Positions 41,311-50,577 of a stretch of DNA of 64,000 bases are shown here, one piece after another. Source of the DNA: Lachnospiraceae bacterium P6A3 (GTDB lineage: Bacteria > Bacillota > Clostridia > Lachnospirales > Lachnospiraceae); assembly GCA_000702085.1 (NCBI GenBank), contig JNKP01000005.1, positions 62,001 through 126,000 of the forward strand. Direction: 5' to 3'. The notes below the pieces were generated by a model. That model searched no databases, had not been told where the DNA came from, and saw nothing but the letters and a program-made list of their open reading frames with translations. Positions within the stretch are counted from its first letter, which is position 1; each line of letters begins with the position of its first letter. The translations under genes were made by a program, and so were the position numbers.

Positions 41311-42744
41311 ATGATATTCAATTTACAGAAAAAAGGCGAAAAGCCGATATACGAATATCTCTATGAAAACATCAGAGATGAGATCATATCCGGCAAGCTC
41401 AAGAGCGGCGACAAGCTTCCTTCCAGAAGACAGATGGCACTTGATAACGGAATAGCCGAGATAACCGTGGCGAATGCCTATGCACAGCTTGTTACTGAAG
41501 GATACATAGAGAGCAGGGAAAAGAGCGGATACTTTGTTTCCCGCGATATAGAGCTGATTCCGGAAACCGGGATCAAACCTCATAAGGAAGAGCCCTGCCC
41601 CGTAAAAAGGTTTTTATGCAAAAAGAAAGAGCAGGCGGCTTCGAGAAAACAGATAAACCTTTCAAACAGCGGATTGCCCGAAGAAACATTCCCCTTTGAT
41701 ACATGGTCGAAGCTTGCAAGAAGGATCCTTTCGGAGGACCGGGGAGAATGCATAAAGGCTCCCGAGGTCAGAGGACTTCAGACACTGAGGGAATCCATAG
41801 CGGGTTATCTGGAAAGGTCAAGGGGATTCAGACCGGATTCGGAACACATCATAGTCGGTCCCGGAACCGAATACCTCTGTAATATACTCCTGAGTCTGAT
41901 CGATAAGGATGCGGCCGTGGCACTTGAAGATCCGGGATACAGAAATATCGGAAGACTTTTTGAGGGAAGCGGGCATGAATGTTTTCATATTCCCGTTGAT
42001 GAGAACGGACTTATTGCTACTTCTTTGAAGGGTAATGGAATAAAGCTGCTGCATGTTTCGCCTTCCCATCATTTCCCGCTGGGACATGTAATGAGCGCTC
42101 CCAGAAGAGCGGCCCTTGTAGCATGGGCCACCGAAGAAAACGCATGGATTGCCGAGGACGACTACGATTCCGAATTCAGATTTGAAGGAAGACCCGTTCC
42201 GCCCATCGCATCCTATGATCCGGACAGAGTTATATACATGAATACTTTTTCAAGAACCCTGTCCCCTTCCATAAGGATCGCATACATGGTCCTTCCCGAG
42301 GAACTGTATGAACTGTTTATGGAGAAATATATGTATCATTCGGGAAGCGTCTCCACTCTGGAACAGCTGACACTTGCGTCATTTATTTCCGAAGGATATT
42401 ACGAAAGACATTTAAACCGCGTAAGGAATTATTACAAGAAGCGAAAGAAAGCGATATTTGATATCGCCATGGAAGATGAAATATCCGAGTGCTTCGAGAT
42501 CGAAGGCGACGGTAGCGGAATGACATTCATCTTGAAGAGCAGGACCGAATCCGGCGATGAGTTTGTGGAAACTCTTAAGAAGAACGGCGTGATGCTCAAT
42601 CCGCTGAAAGATTATTGCTTTACCGAATCGGAATTGTCCGATAACAGATATGTAGTTAATTTCGGATACGTAAACGAGGAACAGTTTAAAATTGCGGCAC
42701 ATATTATGTGCAGGGCACTGAGGGTGAAAAAATGTCGAAATTAA
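41311..42744 (+). CDS. MocR/PdxR-family regulator (GntR helix-turn-helix plus aminotransferase fold)
   Basis: A 477-residue fusion. Residues 1-75 form a GntR winged helix (PIYEYLYENIRDEIISGKLK, GDKLPSRRQMALDNGIAEI), residues 110-477 an aminotransferase class I fold with the PLP lysine in NTFSRTLSPSIRIAY. At the lysine position of the usual SFSKxLxPxxRxGY motif this protein has Arg (FSRTL), so the PLP Schiff base may not form in the normal way. Members such as PdxR activate or repress B6 genes in response to PLP. Divergent from the pdx kinase; its 3' end overlaps the RND pump start by 13 bases. Confidence 0.9.
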   Translation: MIFNLQKKGEKPIYEYLYENIRDEIISGKLKSGDKLPSRRQMALDNGIAEITVANAYAQLVTEGYIESREKSGYFVSRDIELIPETGIKPHKEEPCPVKRFLCKKKEQAASRKQINLSNSGLPEETFPFDTWSKLARRILSEDRGECIKAPEVRGLQTLRESIAGYLERSRGFRPDSEHIIVGPGTEYLCNILLSLIDKDAAVALEDPGYRNIGRLFEGSGHECFHIPVDENGLIATSLKGNGIKLLHVSPSHHFPLGHVMSAPRRAALVAWATEENAWIAEDDYDSEFRFEGRPVPPIASYDPDRVIYMNTFSRTLSPSIRIAYMVLPEELYELFMEKYMYHSGSVSTLEQLTLASFISEGYYERHLNRVRNYYKKRKKAIFDIAMEDEISECFEIEGDGSGMTFILKSRTESGDEFVETLKKNGVMLNPLKDYCFTESELSDNRYVVNFGYVNEEQFKIAAHIMCRALRVKKCRN

Positions 42745-45700
42745 GTGTAAAAAAGCCTTTTACCGTGCTGGTCATGGTCGTAATAATGATCGTGCTCGGC
42801 GTGGTAAGTATCCTGAGGATGCAAATGGATCTGCTTCCTCAGATATCCCTGAATTATATTCTGGTAATCACCACATATCCCGGCGAATCTCCCGAAACGG
42901 TGGAGGATGTAATATCCAAACCGCTGGAGCAGTCGCTGGGAACTATTTCCGGTGTCAAGAATATATATTCTTTCAGCTATGAGAACTACGGAATAATGGA
43001 GCTGGAGTTTGCGGCAGGTACCGATCTGGATTCCGTAATGGTCAAGGTTTATACTCAGATCGATACGGTAAGAGCGGGATGGCCCGACGAAGTCGGCATT
43101 CCCCAGATCATGGAACTTTCCACGGATATGATCGCAAACCAGTATCTGGCGGTCTCATACGAGGGAATGGACATTAATGAGCTGTCCAAATTTACCGAGG
43201 ATATAATCGTCCCCGCATTCGAAAGACAGGAAGGCGTGGCAAGCGTATCCCCCAGCGGACTTATCGAAAAGACGGTTCAGATAGAACTGGATCAGGATAA
43301 GGTCGATATCCTCAATGAGAAGATTTATGAATATGCGGAAGGCGAGCTTAACGATGCATATGACGAGATCATGGAAAACCAGGATGATCTCGATGATGCA
43401 AGACAGCAGCTTGTGGATTCCCAGAACGATCTCAATCAGTCACAGATCGATCTGAATGAGAGTCTTCAGGAACTCACCGATGCTTATGCGGAACTTATCG
43501 AATCCCAGTATGATCTGGTAGATACCATCGAAGAGATCGATGATGCCAGAAGAGAGCTGGATGATAAAAAGGTTGAACTGGAAGGCACCAAGAACGATGT
43601 ATATAACGGACTTGCCCGCGCAGAGGAAGCTCTTAAGCAGCGTGATGAATTGAGCTCGCAGCTTCAGTCGGCGCAGACCGGTCTTGCGACACTTCAGGCT
43701 TCTCTTGCCGCAATGACTCCCGGTGCCCCCGGATATGATTACGTTGTTTCACAGATTGCCACAGCGGAAGCAGGAATCGCACAGCTTCAGGCGGGAATTG
43801 ATGCGATAGATGCCGGACTTGCACAGGGCGGAATCCATTCGTGGGCAGATCTTGAAAGAGCCAAGATGGAGGCGGCTTCTCAGTTCGGCGCAGCATCCGC
43901 TCAGATTGCCATAGCACAGCAGCAGCTTGAATCAGCCAGAGAACAGGCCGAAAACGGACAGGATCAGATCAATGATGCATATGACCAGATCATGGACGGT
44001 TACGATCAGATCGCAGACGGTCAGGAACAGATCAATGAAGGCCAGCAACAGATAAACGACGGATGGGAATCATACTATGAAGCCGTCGAGCAGTTCAATG
44101 ACGGACTGGCACAGTTCGAAGTTCAGAGACAGGAAGCACTGAAAAAAGCCAATTCGGATGAGCTTATCTCACTCCAGACCCTGGCTCAGCTTATCTATGC
44201 ACAGAATTTTGATATGCCCGTCGGTTACATTGATGATGCCGATGATAATTCATGGCTCTTAAAGCTTGGAAATGAATTTAACAGCATCGAGGAAATGAAG
44301 CTTACACCGCTTGTTGTAATTGACGGAGTAGGCCCGGTTCTCCTCGGGGATGTGGCAAACATCACCCTTATCGACAACTCCGACGTTACATTTACCAAGC
44401 TCGGATTAAATGATGGTGTTATCTTAAGCGTTTTCAAGAGCAGTGAAGCCGGTGCAAACGATGTTGCGAACGTCTGTATCGATGAGATTCACAGACTGGA
44501 AGAAAAGTATCCCGGACTTGACATCACTGTCATAATGGACCAGGGCGCCTACATCGAGATGATCATCTCTGTAGTCGTAACCAATATGCTCATCGGTGCG
44601 GGTCTTGCAATCCTCATACTTGCCATATTCCTTAAGGATATACTTCCTACCATCGTTGTTGCCATCAGTATTCCTCTCAGCGTTCTTACCGCGCTCATAG
44701 CAATGTATTTCAGCGGCGTATCCATCAACATGATGAGCTTGTTCGGTATGAGCCTCGGTATAGGTATGCTGGTTGATAACTCTATAGTTGTTATGGAGAA
44801 CATATACAGGCTTCGAGGGCGAGGTATAGAAGCTCCGCGTGCTTCCGTTCAGGGTGCAAGACAGGTATTCGGTGCGGTTACCGCTTCGACCCTTACCACC
44901 ATATGTGTATTCTTCCCCATGGTTTATACCGAGGGACTTATCAGGGAGCTGATGATGCCCCTTGCTCTGACCATCATCTATACACTGCTTTCGTCACTCC
45001 TTATCTCCATGACGGTTGTTCCTGCGGCTTGTTCTACTTTCCTCAAGAAGACAAAACCCAAGGAGCATAAGCTGTTTGATAAAATCCTTGATCTGTACGG
45101 AAAAGCACTTTCGGTATGCCTGAGGGTTAAGATACTTCCTCTCGGACTTGCCGTCGGCCTCCTTGCTTTCAGTATTCTTATTGCTCTGAGATCCGGAATA
45201 GTTATGATCCCCGATGCCGCATCCAGCCAGATTCAGGGAACATATGTAATGGAGGAGGGTCTGTCCAGAGAAGAAAGCTATGAGCGCATGATGGCCATCA
45301 TCGAAAAGATGAATCAGATTGAAGGCATCGATTCCGTAAGCGTAATGAGCGGATCTTCGGACATGACTCTTATGGTGGGAATGACGGACAGCTCTTATGA
45401 TTCGTTCTCCATAATGGTTCTTTGCGAAAATGAAGACGCAGGTGCCGAGGAAGTTGCCAAGATCACTGATGCCATGTATGCGGCAGCCGAAGGATACGGC
45501 GGAGAATTAAGCGTTACATCCGGTATGGATGCAATGGATCAGATGCTGGGAAGCGGACTTTCCATATCCATATTCGGTGAGGATGTTGCCGAACTGAACA
45601 GGATCAGTAACGATATCATGGATATCATTGCCACCATTCCCGGTTATACCGAAATCTCAAACGGTAATGAGGACGCAAAGCAGATCCTGCACATGTATAT

Positions 45701-46796
45701 AGACAGAGATGCAGCTATAAACGACGGCCTTACCGTTGCCCAGATCTATCAGGCTATCTACGGCAAAGTAAACAATTCGTCCGTGGTCTCAAGCGTTACT
45801 CTTGCGGGAGAAACCCTTGATGTTGAGATAATCACGGATCTTGATCCAATAGATGCGGAAAACATTCTTGATTACACCTTTACCATCGACGACGAAGATG
45901 AAGACGGTAATGATATAACAAGAGATGAGCCTCTCAGTGAGTATGCAACCATGGTCACAGAGGACGGTCAGAAAGAAATCAACAGATTAAACAGCAGCTA
46001 CTATATCACCGTTACCGCAAGCGTTGAGGAGGGTTATAACAATGCGCTTCTCACAAGACAGCTGACACCGCTTCTTGAAAGCTACAGCCTTCCCAGCGGC
46101 TACACCCTTGATCTGGGCGGTGAATCCGAAACCACAACCCAGATGATTTCCCAGATGGCACTTGTTCTTGCACTTGGTCTTGTACTCGTTTACCTGATCA
46201 TGGTGGCACAGTTCCAGAGCCTTCTCAGTCCCTTCATCATTCTTTTCACCGTGCCTCTTGCATTCACCGGAGGTTTCCTGGGACTCAGATTTATGGGCGA
46301 GCCCATATCGATGATGGCACTTATGGGATTCCTGGTGCTTATGGGTACGGTTGTTAACAACGGTATCGTATATGTCGATTACACGAACCAGCTCAGAATA
46401 GGCGGCCTTTCCAGACACGATGCTCTTATCGCTGCCGGCAAGACCAGAATGCGTCCTATTTTGATGACGGCACTTACCACGATCCTTGCGGAGAGTTCGC
46501 TTTGCATAGGCGACTCACTTTCATCACAGCTCGGTAAAGGCATGGGAATAGTTATCATAGGCGGTCTCGCTTACGCGACCCTTATGACGCTGTTTATAGT
46601 TCCCGTGATTTATGATATCTTATTTAAGAAACAGCCCGTAAACATCGATACCGGATCCGAGAGCCTTGATGATATTCCGGACGATGCTGCGGAGTATCTT
46701 AAGGAGAAAGAGCTTGAGCAGAATCGTAATATTGAACGGGATGCTGACGGATCCGAAGAGCAGCCTTCAGGCGAAAGCGGACCTCAGGATCAGTGA
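42732..46796 (+). CDS. RND-family efflux permease with long coiled-coil insertion
   Basis: A 1354-residue proton-driven exporter of the AcrB/SwrC type. N-terminal helix (VKKPFTVLVMVVIMIVLGV), porter segment (QISLNYILVITTYPGESPET), and the membrane bundle with GMSLGIGMLVDNSIVVMENI near 675 carrying the proton-relay Asp, and TVPLAFTGGFLGLRFMGEP near 1175. Residues roughly 200-475 are inserted in the first porter domain and consist of heptad-like Asp/Gln/Leu repeats (DLNQSQIDLNESLQEL, then DGYDQIADGQEQINEGQQ). The C-terminal tail is acidic. Start at ATG 42732 has GAGGGTG upstream. No adaptor gene is adjacent. Substrates unknown; drugs or surfactant-like compounds are the usual cargo. Confidence 0.92.
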   Translation: MSKLSVKKPFTVLVMVVIMIVLGVVSILRMQMDLLPQISLNYILVITTYPGESPETVEDVISKPLEQSLGTISGVKNIYSFSYENYGIMELEFAAGTDLDSVMVKVYTQIDTVRAGWPDEVGIPQIMELSTDMIANQYLAVSYEGMDINELSKFTEDIIVPAFERQEGVASVSPSGLIEKTVQIELDQDKVDILNEKIYEYAEGELNDAYDEIMENQDDLDDARQQLVDSQNDLNQSQIDLNESLQELTDAYAELIESQYDLVDTIEEIDDARRELDDKKVELEGTKNDVYNGLARAEEALKQRDELSSQLQSAQTGLATLQASLAAMTPGAPGYDYVVSQIATAEAGIAQLQAGIDAIDAGLAQGGIHSWADLERAKMEAASQFGAASAQIAIAQQQLESAREQAENGQDQINDAYDQIMDGYDQIADGQEQINEGQQQINDGWESYYEAVEQFNDGLAQFEVQRQEALKKANSDELISLQTLAQLIYAQNFDMPVGYIDDADDNSWLLKLGNEFNSIEEMKLTPLVVIDGVGPVLLGDVANITLIDNSDVTFTKLGLNDGVILSVFKSSEAGANDVANVCIDEIHRLEEKYPGLDITVIMDQGAYIEMIISVVVTNMLIGAGLAILILAIFLKDILPTIVVAISIPLSVLTALIAMYFSGVSINMMSLFGMSLGIGMLVDNSIVVMENIYRLRGRGIEAPRASVQGARQVFGAVTASTLTTICVFFPMVYTEGLIRELMMPLALTIIYTLLSSLLISMTVVPAACSTFLKKTKPKEHKLFDKILDLYGKALSVCLRVKILPLGLAVGLLAFSILIALRSGIVMIPDAASSQIQGTYVMEEGLSREESYERMMAIIEKMNQIEGIDSVSVMSGSSDMTLMVGMTDSSYDSFSIMVLCENEDAGAEEVAKITDAMYAAAEGYGGELSVTSGMDAMDQMLGSGLSISIFGEDVAELNRISNDIMDIIATIPGYTEISNGNEDAKQILHMYIDRDAAINDGLTVAQIYQAIYGKVNNSSVVSSVTLAGETLDVEIITDLDPIDAENILDYTFTIDDEDEDGNDITRDEPLSEYATMVTEDGQKEINRLNSSYYITVTASVEEGYNNALLTRQLTPLLESYSLPSGYTLDLGGESETTTQMISQMALVLALGLVLVYLIMVAQFQSLLSPFIILFTVPLAFTGGFLGLRFMGEPISMMALMGFLVLMGTVVNNGIVYVDYTNQLRIGGLSRHDALIAAGKTRMRPILMTALTTILAESSLCIGDSLSSQLGKGMGIVIIGGLAYATLMTLFIVPVIYDILFKKQPVNIDTGSESLDDIPDDAAEYLKEKELEQNRNIERDADGSEEQPSGESGPQDQ

Positions 46797-48000
46797 CGGT
46801 TTAGTCGAAAAGATAGTTCTTAAATCGGACGGAGGGATTACCCCCGTTGAAGGCGAGGAAGTAATAGATGCTGAGGGACTTATCGTGTCCCCCGGACTTG
46901 TGGACGTCCACGTACACTTCAGGGATCCCGGTTTCACCGCAAAAGAAGACATTGAGACCGGATCCGCATCTGCCGTAAAGGGAGGATATACATCCGTCGT
47001 AATGATGGGTAATACCGACCCCAGATGCGATAATCCCGAAACTCTTAAATATATGCAGGATAAAGCGGCAAATATGCCTCTTCACATATATGTGACCTGC
47101 AATGCAACCATCGGAATGAAGGGCACGGAACTTGCGGATATCGAAACCCTTCATAAAGCCGGGGCCGTGGGGGTTACCGACGACGGACTTCCCATTATGG
47201 ACCACGGTATACTTACACAGGTTTTTCTGAAAGCAGCTGCTGAGGGAATCCCCGTAAGCCTGCATGAAGAAGATCCTTCTCTTATAACAAATAACGGCGT
47301 AAACAGAGGCAAGGCATCCGACTATTTCGGTATAGGCGGATCCCCCTCCGAAGCCGAATATTCTCTTATCAGACGTGACCTCGAGATTGCATCCGGCACC
47401 GGGGTCTGCGTCGATATCCAGCACATATCGACCGCGGAAGGAGTGGAAGCGGTAAGACAGGCCAAGGCAAAAGGCGTAAATGTCCATGCCGAGGCAACTC
47501 CCCATCATTTCACTCTGACCGATGAAGCCGTCATCGCTCACGGTACCAACGCCAAGATGAATCCCCCTCTCAGAACCGAGAAGGACAGACTGGCGGTCAT
47601 CGAGGGCCTTAAGGACGGCACGATTGATATGATTGCAACAGATCACGCACCTCATACAAACGAAGAAAAAGCACTTCCCATAACCAAGGCACCCAGCGGG
47701 ATCATCGGACTGGAAACCGCACTGGGACTTGGTATTACCGAGCTGGTCGAAAAGGGACATCTTACAATGCTTGAACTTTTGAAACTTATGACCATCGGAC
47801 CTTCGGAGGTTTATAATATTGATGCGGGTTATATCGCGGAAGGCGGACCTGCGGATATCGTGCTTATAGATCCGGAGATAGAGTGGACCGTTACGGATGA
47901 TTTCGCATCCAAGGCACATAACACTCCCTTCATCGGGTGGAAATTAAAAGGCCATGCGGTCATGACCATCGCAGCCGGAAAAATCGTGTACAGGGGTTAG
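46714..48000 (+). CDS. pyrC: Dihydroorotase (class I)
   Basis: Cyclises carbamoyl-aspartate to dihydroorotate in pyrimidine synthesis. The 428-residue zinc enzyme shows VDVHVHFRDPG near 53-63, GNTDPRCDN, HEEDPSL, HAEATPHHFTLTD, NPPLRTEKDR and IATDHAPHTNEEK with the catalytic Asp. Start is put at TTG 46714 (MSRIVILNGMLTDP) because AAGGAG lies seven bases upstream and the N-terminus matches dihydroorotases. This start lies 83 bases inside the end of the RND gene, in another frame. Next gene pyrK follows after one base. Confidence 0.94.
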   Translation: MSRIVILNGMLTDPKSSLQAKADLRISDGLVEKIVLKSDGGITPVEGEEVIDAEGLIVSPGLVDVHVHFRDPGFTAKEDIETGSASAVKGGYTSVVMMGNTDPRCDNPETLKYMQDKAANMPLHIYVTCNATIGMKGTELADIETLHKAGAVGVTDDGLPIMDHGILTQVFLKAAAEGIPVSLHEEDPSLITNNGVNRGKASDYFGIGGSPSEAEYSLIRRDLEIASGTGVCVDIQHISTAEGVEAVRQAKAKGVNVHAEATPHHFTLTDEAVIAHGTNAKMNPPLRTEKDRLAVIEGLKDGTIDMIATDHAPHTNEEKALPITKAPSGIIGLETALGLGITELVEKGHLTMLELLKLMTIGPSEVYNIDAGYIAEGGPADIVLIDPEIEWTVTDDFASKAHNTPFIGWKLKGHAVMTIAAGKIVYRG

Positions 48001-48001
48001 T

Positions 48002-48793
48002 ATGAAAAAGAAAACAACAGGAAAGGTTATATCCCAGAAATGTCTTGCACCCGGGATATATGATCTCGTGATCGAAACCGAGATAGCAAAAGAAGCAGGT
48101 GCGGGACAGTTTGTCGGAGTCTATACAAAGGATTCATCCGCACTTCTTCCCAGACCCATCAGCATCTGCGGAGTATCGGATGATAAAAAGAGCATAAGAC
48201 TCGTATACAGAGTTGCGGGAAAGGGAACCGCCGAATTCTCCGGATTAAAAGAAAACGATGAAGTAACCCTTCTGGGCGTGCTCGGAAACGGATATGATAT
48301 CGAAGCACTTAAAAAGATATCTTCGGGAGGCGGTAACGGAGTGCTCCTTCTCGGAGGCGGAATCGGAATACCTCCAATGCTGGAACTTGCAAAGGAATTG
48401 AAGGCAGCAGGCGTCAAGGTGTCATCCGTAATGGGATACAGAGATGACAAGACATTCCTTCTTGAAGAGTTCAAGGGATTTTGCGACACGTATGTCGCAA
48501 GTGAAGACGGAAGCGTCGGCACAAAAGGAAATGTTCTCGATGCCGTAAGAGACAAGGGAATCTCATTTGACTGTATCTGTGCATGCGGACCCCTTCCCAT
48601 GCTTCGTGCCATCAAGGAATTTGCAGGTGACAAGCCTGCGTTCATTTCACTTGAAGAGAGAATGGCCTGTGGAGTGGGAGCTTGTCTCGGATGCGTCGTT
48701 AAGACCAAAGATATCGATCATCATTCACATGTAAACAATGCAAGGATCTGCACCGACGGTCCTGTTTTTGCAGCATCGGAGGTGGAGATATGA
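48002..48793 (+). CDS. pyrK: Dihydroorotate dehydrogenase B, electron-transfer subunit PyrK
   Basis: Passes electrons from dihydroorotate (via PyrD) to NAD through FAD and a 2Fe-2S cluster. The 263-residue protein has RPISICGVSDD (FAD binding), VLLLGGGIGIPPMLELAK (NAD binding), CACGPLPMLRAI, and the cluster cysteines in ERMACGVGACLGCVVKT plus the later CTDGPVF. Overlaps pyrD by four bases; the pair forms the type 1B enzyme typical of Firmicutes. Confidence 0.96.
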   Translation: MKKKTTGKVISQKCLAPGIYDLVIETEIAKEAGAGQFVGVYTKDSSALLPRPISICGVSDDKKSIRLVYRVAGKGTAEFSGLKENDEVTLLGVLGNGYDIEALKKISSGGGNGVLLLGGGIGIPPMLELAKELKAAGVKVSSVMGYRDDKTFLLEEFKGFCDTYVASEDGSVGTKGNVLDAVRDKGISFDCICACGPLPMLRAIKEFAGDKPAFISLEERMACGVGACLGCVVKTKDIDHHSHVNNARICTDGPVFAASEVEI

Positions 48794-49695
48794 GAAAAAC
48801 GGAAGTAATCATAGCCGGTGTTACATTTAAGAATCCCATCATGGAAGGATCCGGAACATTCGGATCCGGTATGGAATATTCGGAGTTTGTGGATCTGAAC
48901 GGTCTCGGAGCGGTTGTGACCAAAGGCGTCGCCAATGTACCCTGGCCCGGAAATCCCACTCCCAGAGTGTGTGAAGTATATGGCGGAATGCTCAATGCCA
49001 TCGGTCTTCAGAATCCCGGTATCGAAGTATTCTGCGAAAGAGATCTTCCTTTCCTTGAAAAATATGACACGAAAGTCATAGTTAATGTCTGCGGAAAATC
49101 CGTATCGGATTACGTAGAGGTTGTTGAGAGACTCTCCGATGAAAAGAGAGTCGATATGCTGGAGATCAACGTATCCTGCCCCAATGTAAAGGAAGGCGCC
49201 ATTGCTTTCGGAACCGATAAAGGCGCTCTCGAGAACATCACCAAAGAGATCAAGGCACATACCAAGAAGCCCGTTATCATGAAGCTTACCCCCAATGTTA
49301 CCGATATTGCGGAGATGGCACGTGTTGCGGAAAGCGCCGGTGCCGATGCACTGTCACTTATCAATACCATTACCGGTATGAAGATAGATATCGAAAGACG
49401 CCGCTTTGCACTTGCCAACAAGACCGGAGGAATGAGCGGCCCCGCCATCAAACCCATCGCGGTAAGAATGGTATATCAGGCTTCCCATGCGGTTAAGATT
49501 CCCGTCATCGGAATGGGCGGAGTCGCAACGGGAGAGGATGCCATCGAGTTTATGATGGCAGGAGCTACGGCCGTTGCCGTGGGCATGATGAATTTCGTAA
49601 ACCCTTATGCCACAACAGAATGTGTCGAGGGAATAAAGAGATACATGGATAACCACAATATAGAGGATATTAACGAAATCATCGGCTGTGTCTAA
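48790..49695 (+). CDS. pyrD: Dihydroorotate dehydrogenase B, catalytic subunit PyrD
   Basis: FMN barrel enzyme oxidising dihydroorotate. The 301-residue protein has NPIMEGSGTFGSGMEY, VTKGVANVPWPGNPTPR, the catalytic Cys in EINVSCPNVKEGAIAFG near 120-136, and FMN phosphate-binding GMGGVATGEDAIEFMMAGA near 238. The class 1B partner PyrK overlaps by four bases. No pyrE, pyrF or pyrB is in the window. Confidence 0.96.
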   Translation: MRKTEVIIAGVTFKNPIMEGSGTFGSGMEYSEFVDLNGLGAVVTKGVANVPWPGNPTPRVCEVYGGMLNAIGLQNPGIEVFCERDLPFLEKYDTKVIVNVCGKSVSDYVEVVERLSDEKRVDMLEINVSCPNVKEGAIAFGTDKGALENITKEIKAHTKKPVIMKLTPNVTDIAEMARVAESAGADALSLINTITGMKIDIERRRFALANKTGGMSGPAIKPIAVRMVYQASHAVKIPVIGMGGVATGEDAIEFMMAGATAVAVGMMNFVNPYATTECVEGIKRYMDNHNIEDINEIIGCV

Positions 49696-49750
49696 GAATT
49701 AACAATAATTGTTTTTGATTTCCGGGGATGATAAGATTTTTGTAAGGCAC

Positions 49751-49778
49751 TAAACAATCGGAAAAAACAGTCCGATAT
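49751..49778 (+). promoter_or_regulatory. Sigma-D (FliA-type) flagellar promoter
   Basis: TAAA (49751-49754), 16 bases, TCCGATAT (49771-49778). It matches the sigma-28 consensus TAAA-N15-GCCGATAA closely and shares spacing and downstream AGTAGATGTAA with the flgM promoter at 55617. About 77 bases before the gene at 49856. Confidence 0.8.
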
Positions 49779-49855
49779 AGTAGATGTAATCAAGGATGAT
49801 TATGCATACGTGACCGCGCAAAAACACGTTATGCCACAGGCGAAAGGAGAGATTT

Positions 49856-50464
49856 ATGAATGTAAACGGAGTTACATCCTCTCAGGCAGCAAGTGCGTAT
49901 TCGGCTTATACTTCCCAGACAAAGGCAAAAGAAGCCGCAAATACCACCGATGTGAAAGAAGAGGCAGCGGCAGTGTATGAACCTTCGGGTCAGGCTGCCG
50001 AGACAGATAAGGTTTACAAACCCAATACCGAAATGGTCGAAAAGCTTAAGGCAGAGGCTGATGCCAGAACCGAGAGCCTTCGTTCATTGGTTGAGAAGCT
50101 CCTGGGACAGCAGGCCACCAAGTACGGTGAAGCTACCGATATATGGTCGTTCTTAAAAGACGGTGATTTTGAGGTAGATCCCGAGACCAAGGCACAGGCT
50201 CAGAAAGATATCGCCGAAGACGGATATTGGGGAGTTGAAAAAACCAGTGACCGTATCGTACAGTTTGCCATGGCTCTTACAGGCGGCGATCCCGATAAAG
50301 TAGACAGTATGATCGACGCATTCAAGAAGGGCTACGAACAGGCACAGGAAACCTGGGGCGGCGAACTTCCCGAGATTTCTCAGAAGACCTACGACGCCGT
50401 ATTGGAGAAATTTGACAAGATCAAAAGCGGCGAGACAGATCCTTCAACCTATTTAAACAGTTGA
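49856..50464 (+). CDS. Uncharacterised sigma-D controlled protein (DUF5610-like)
   Basis: A 202-residue soluble protein with an Ala/Ser/Thr-rich N-terminal 65 residues (low complexity, like other axial or secreted flagellar proteins) and a helical, folded C-terminal part with EDGYWGVEKTSDRIVQFAMA, LTGGDPDKVDSMIDAFKKG, YEQAQETWGGELPEISQKT. The C-terminal pattern reminds me of the DUF5610 family, but this is from memory and not checked. No signal peptide or membrane helix. AAAGGAG precedes the ATG. Its sigma-D promoter and terminator make it a single-gene unit in the late flagellar regulon. Confidence 0.75.
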   Translation: MNVNGVTSSQAASAYSAYTSQTKAKEAANTTDVKEEAAAVYEPSGQAAETDKVYKPNTEMVEKLKAEADARTESLRSLVEKLLGQQATKYGEATDIWSFLKDGDFEVDPETKAQAQKDIAEDGYWGVEKTSDRIVQFAMALTGGDPDKVDSMIDAFKKGYEQAQETWGGELPEISQKTYDAVLEKFDKIKSGETDPSTYLNS

Positions 50465-50484
50465 TATCATCCTGATTACAAACA

Positions 50485-50512
50485 GCCCTCCCGGGTTCGG
50501 GAGGGCGTTTTT
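50485..50512 (+). terminator. Terminator after the sigma-D controlled gene
   Basis: Stem GCCCTCCCG/CGGGAGGGC (50485-50493, 50498-50506), loop GGTT, T run. Confidence 0.92.
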
Positions 50513-50577
50513 TATGACTTCGTAATATGATAAAATCAATGAGGCGGAATTACAAAAACAAACGCCCGGGAGAAAAC

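Noticed and set aside
43390-44100. Repetitive DNA as a separate repeat element
   Set aside because: Repeats are in frame and explained by coiled-coil heptads of the RND pump.
46801-47919. 372-codon minus-strand frame opposite pyrC
   Set aside because: pyrC has all dihydroorotase motifs; the opposite frame has none.
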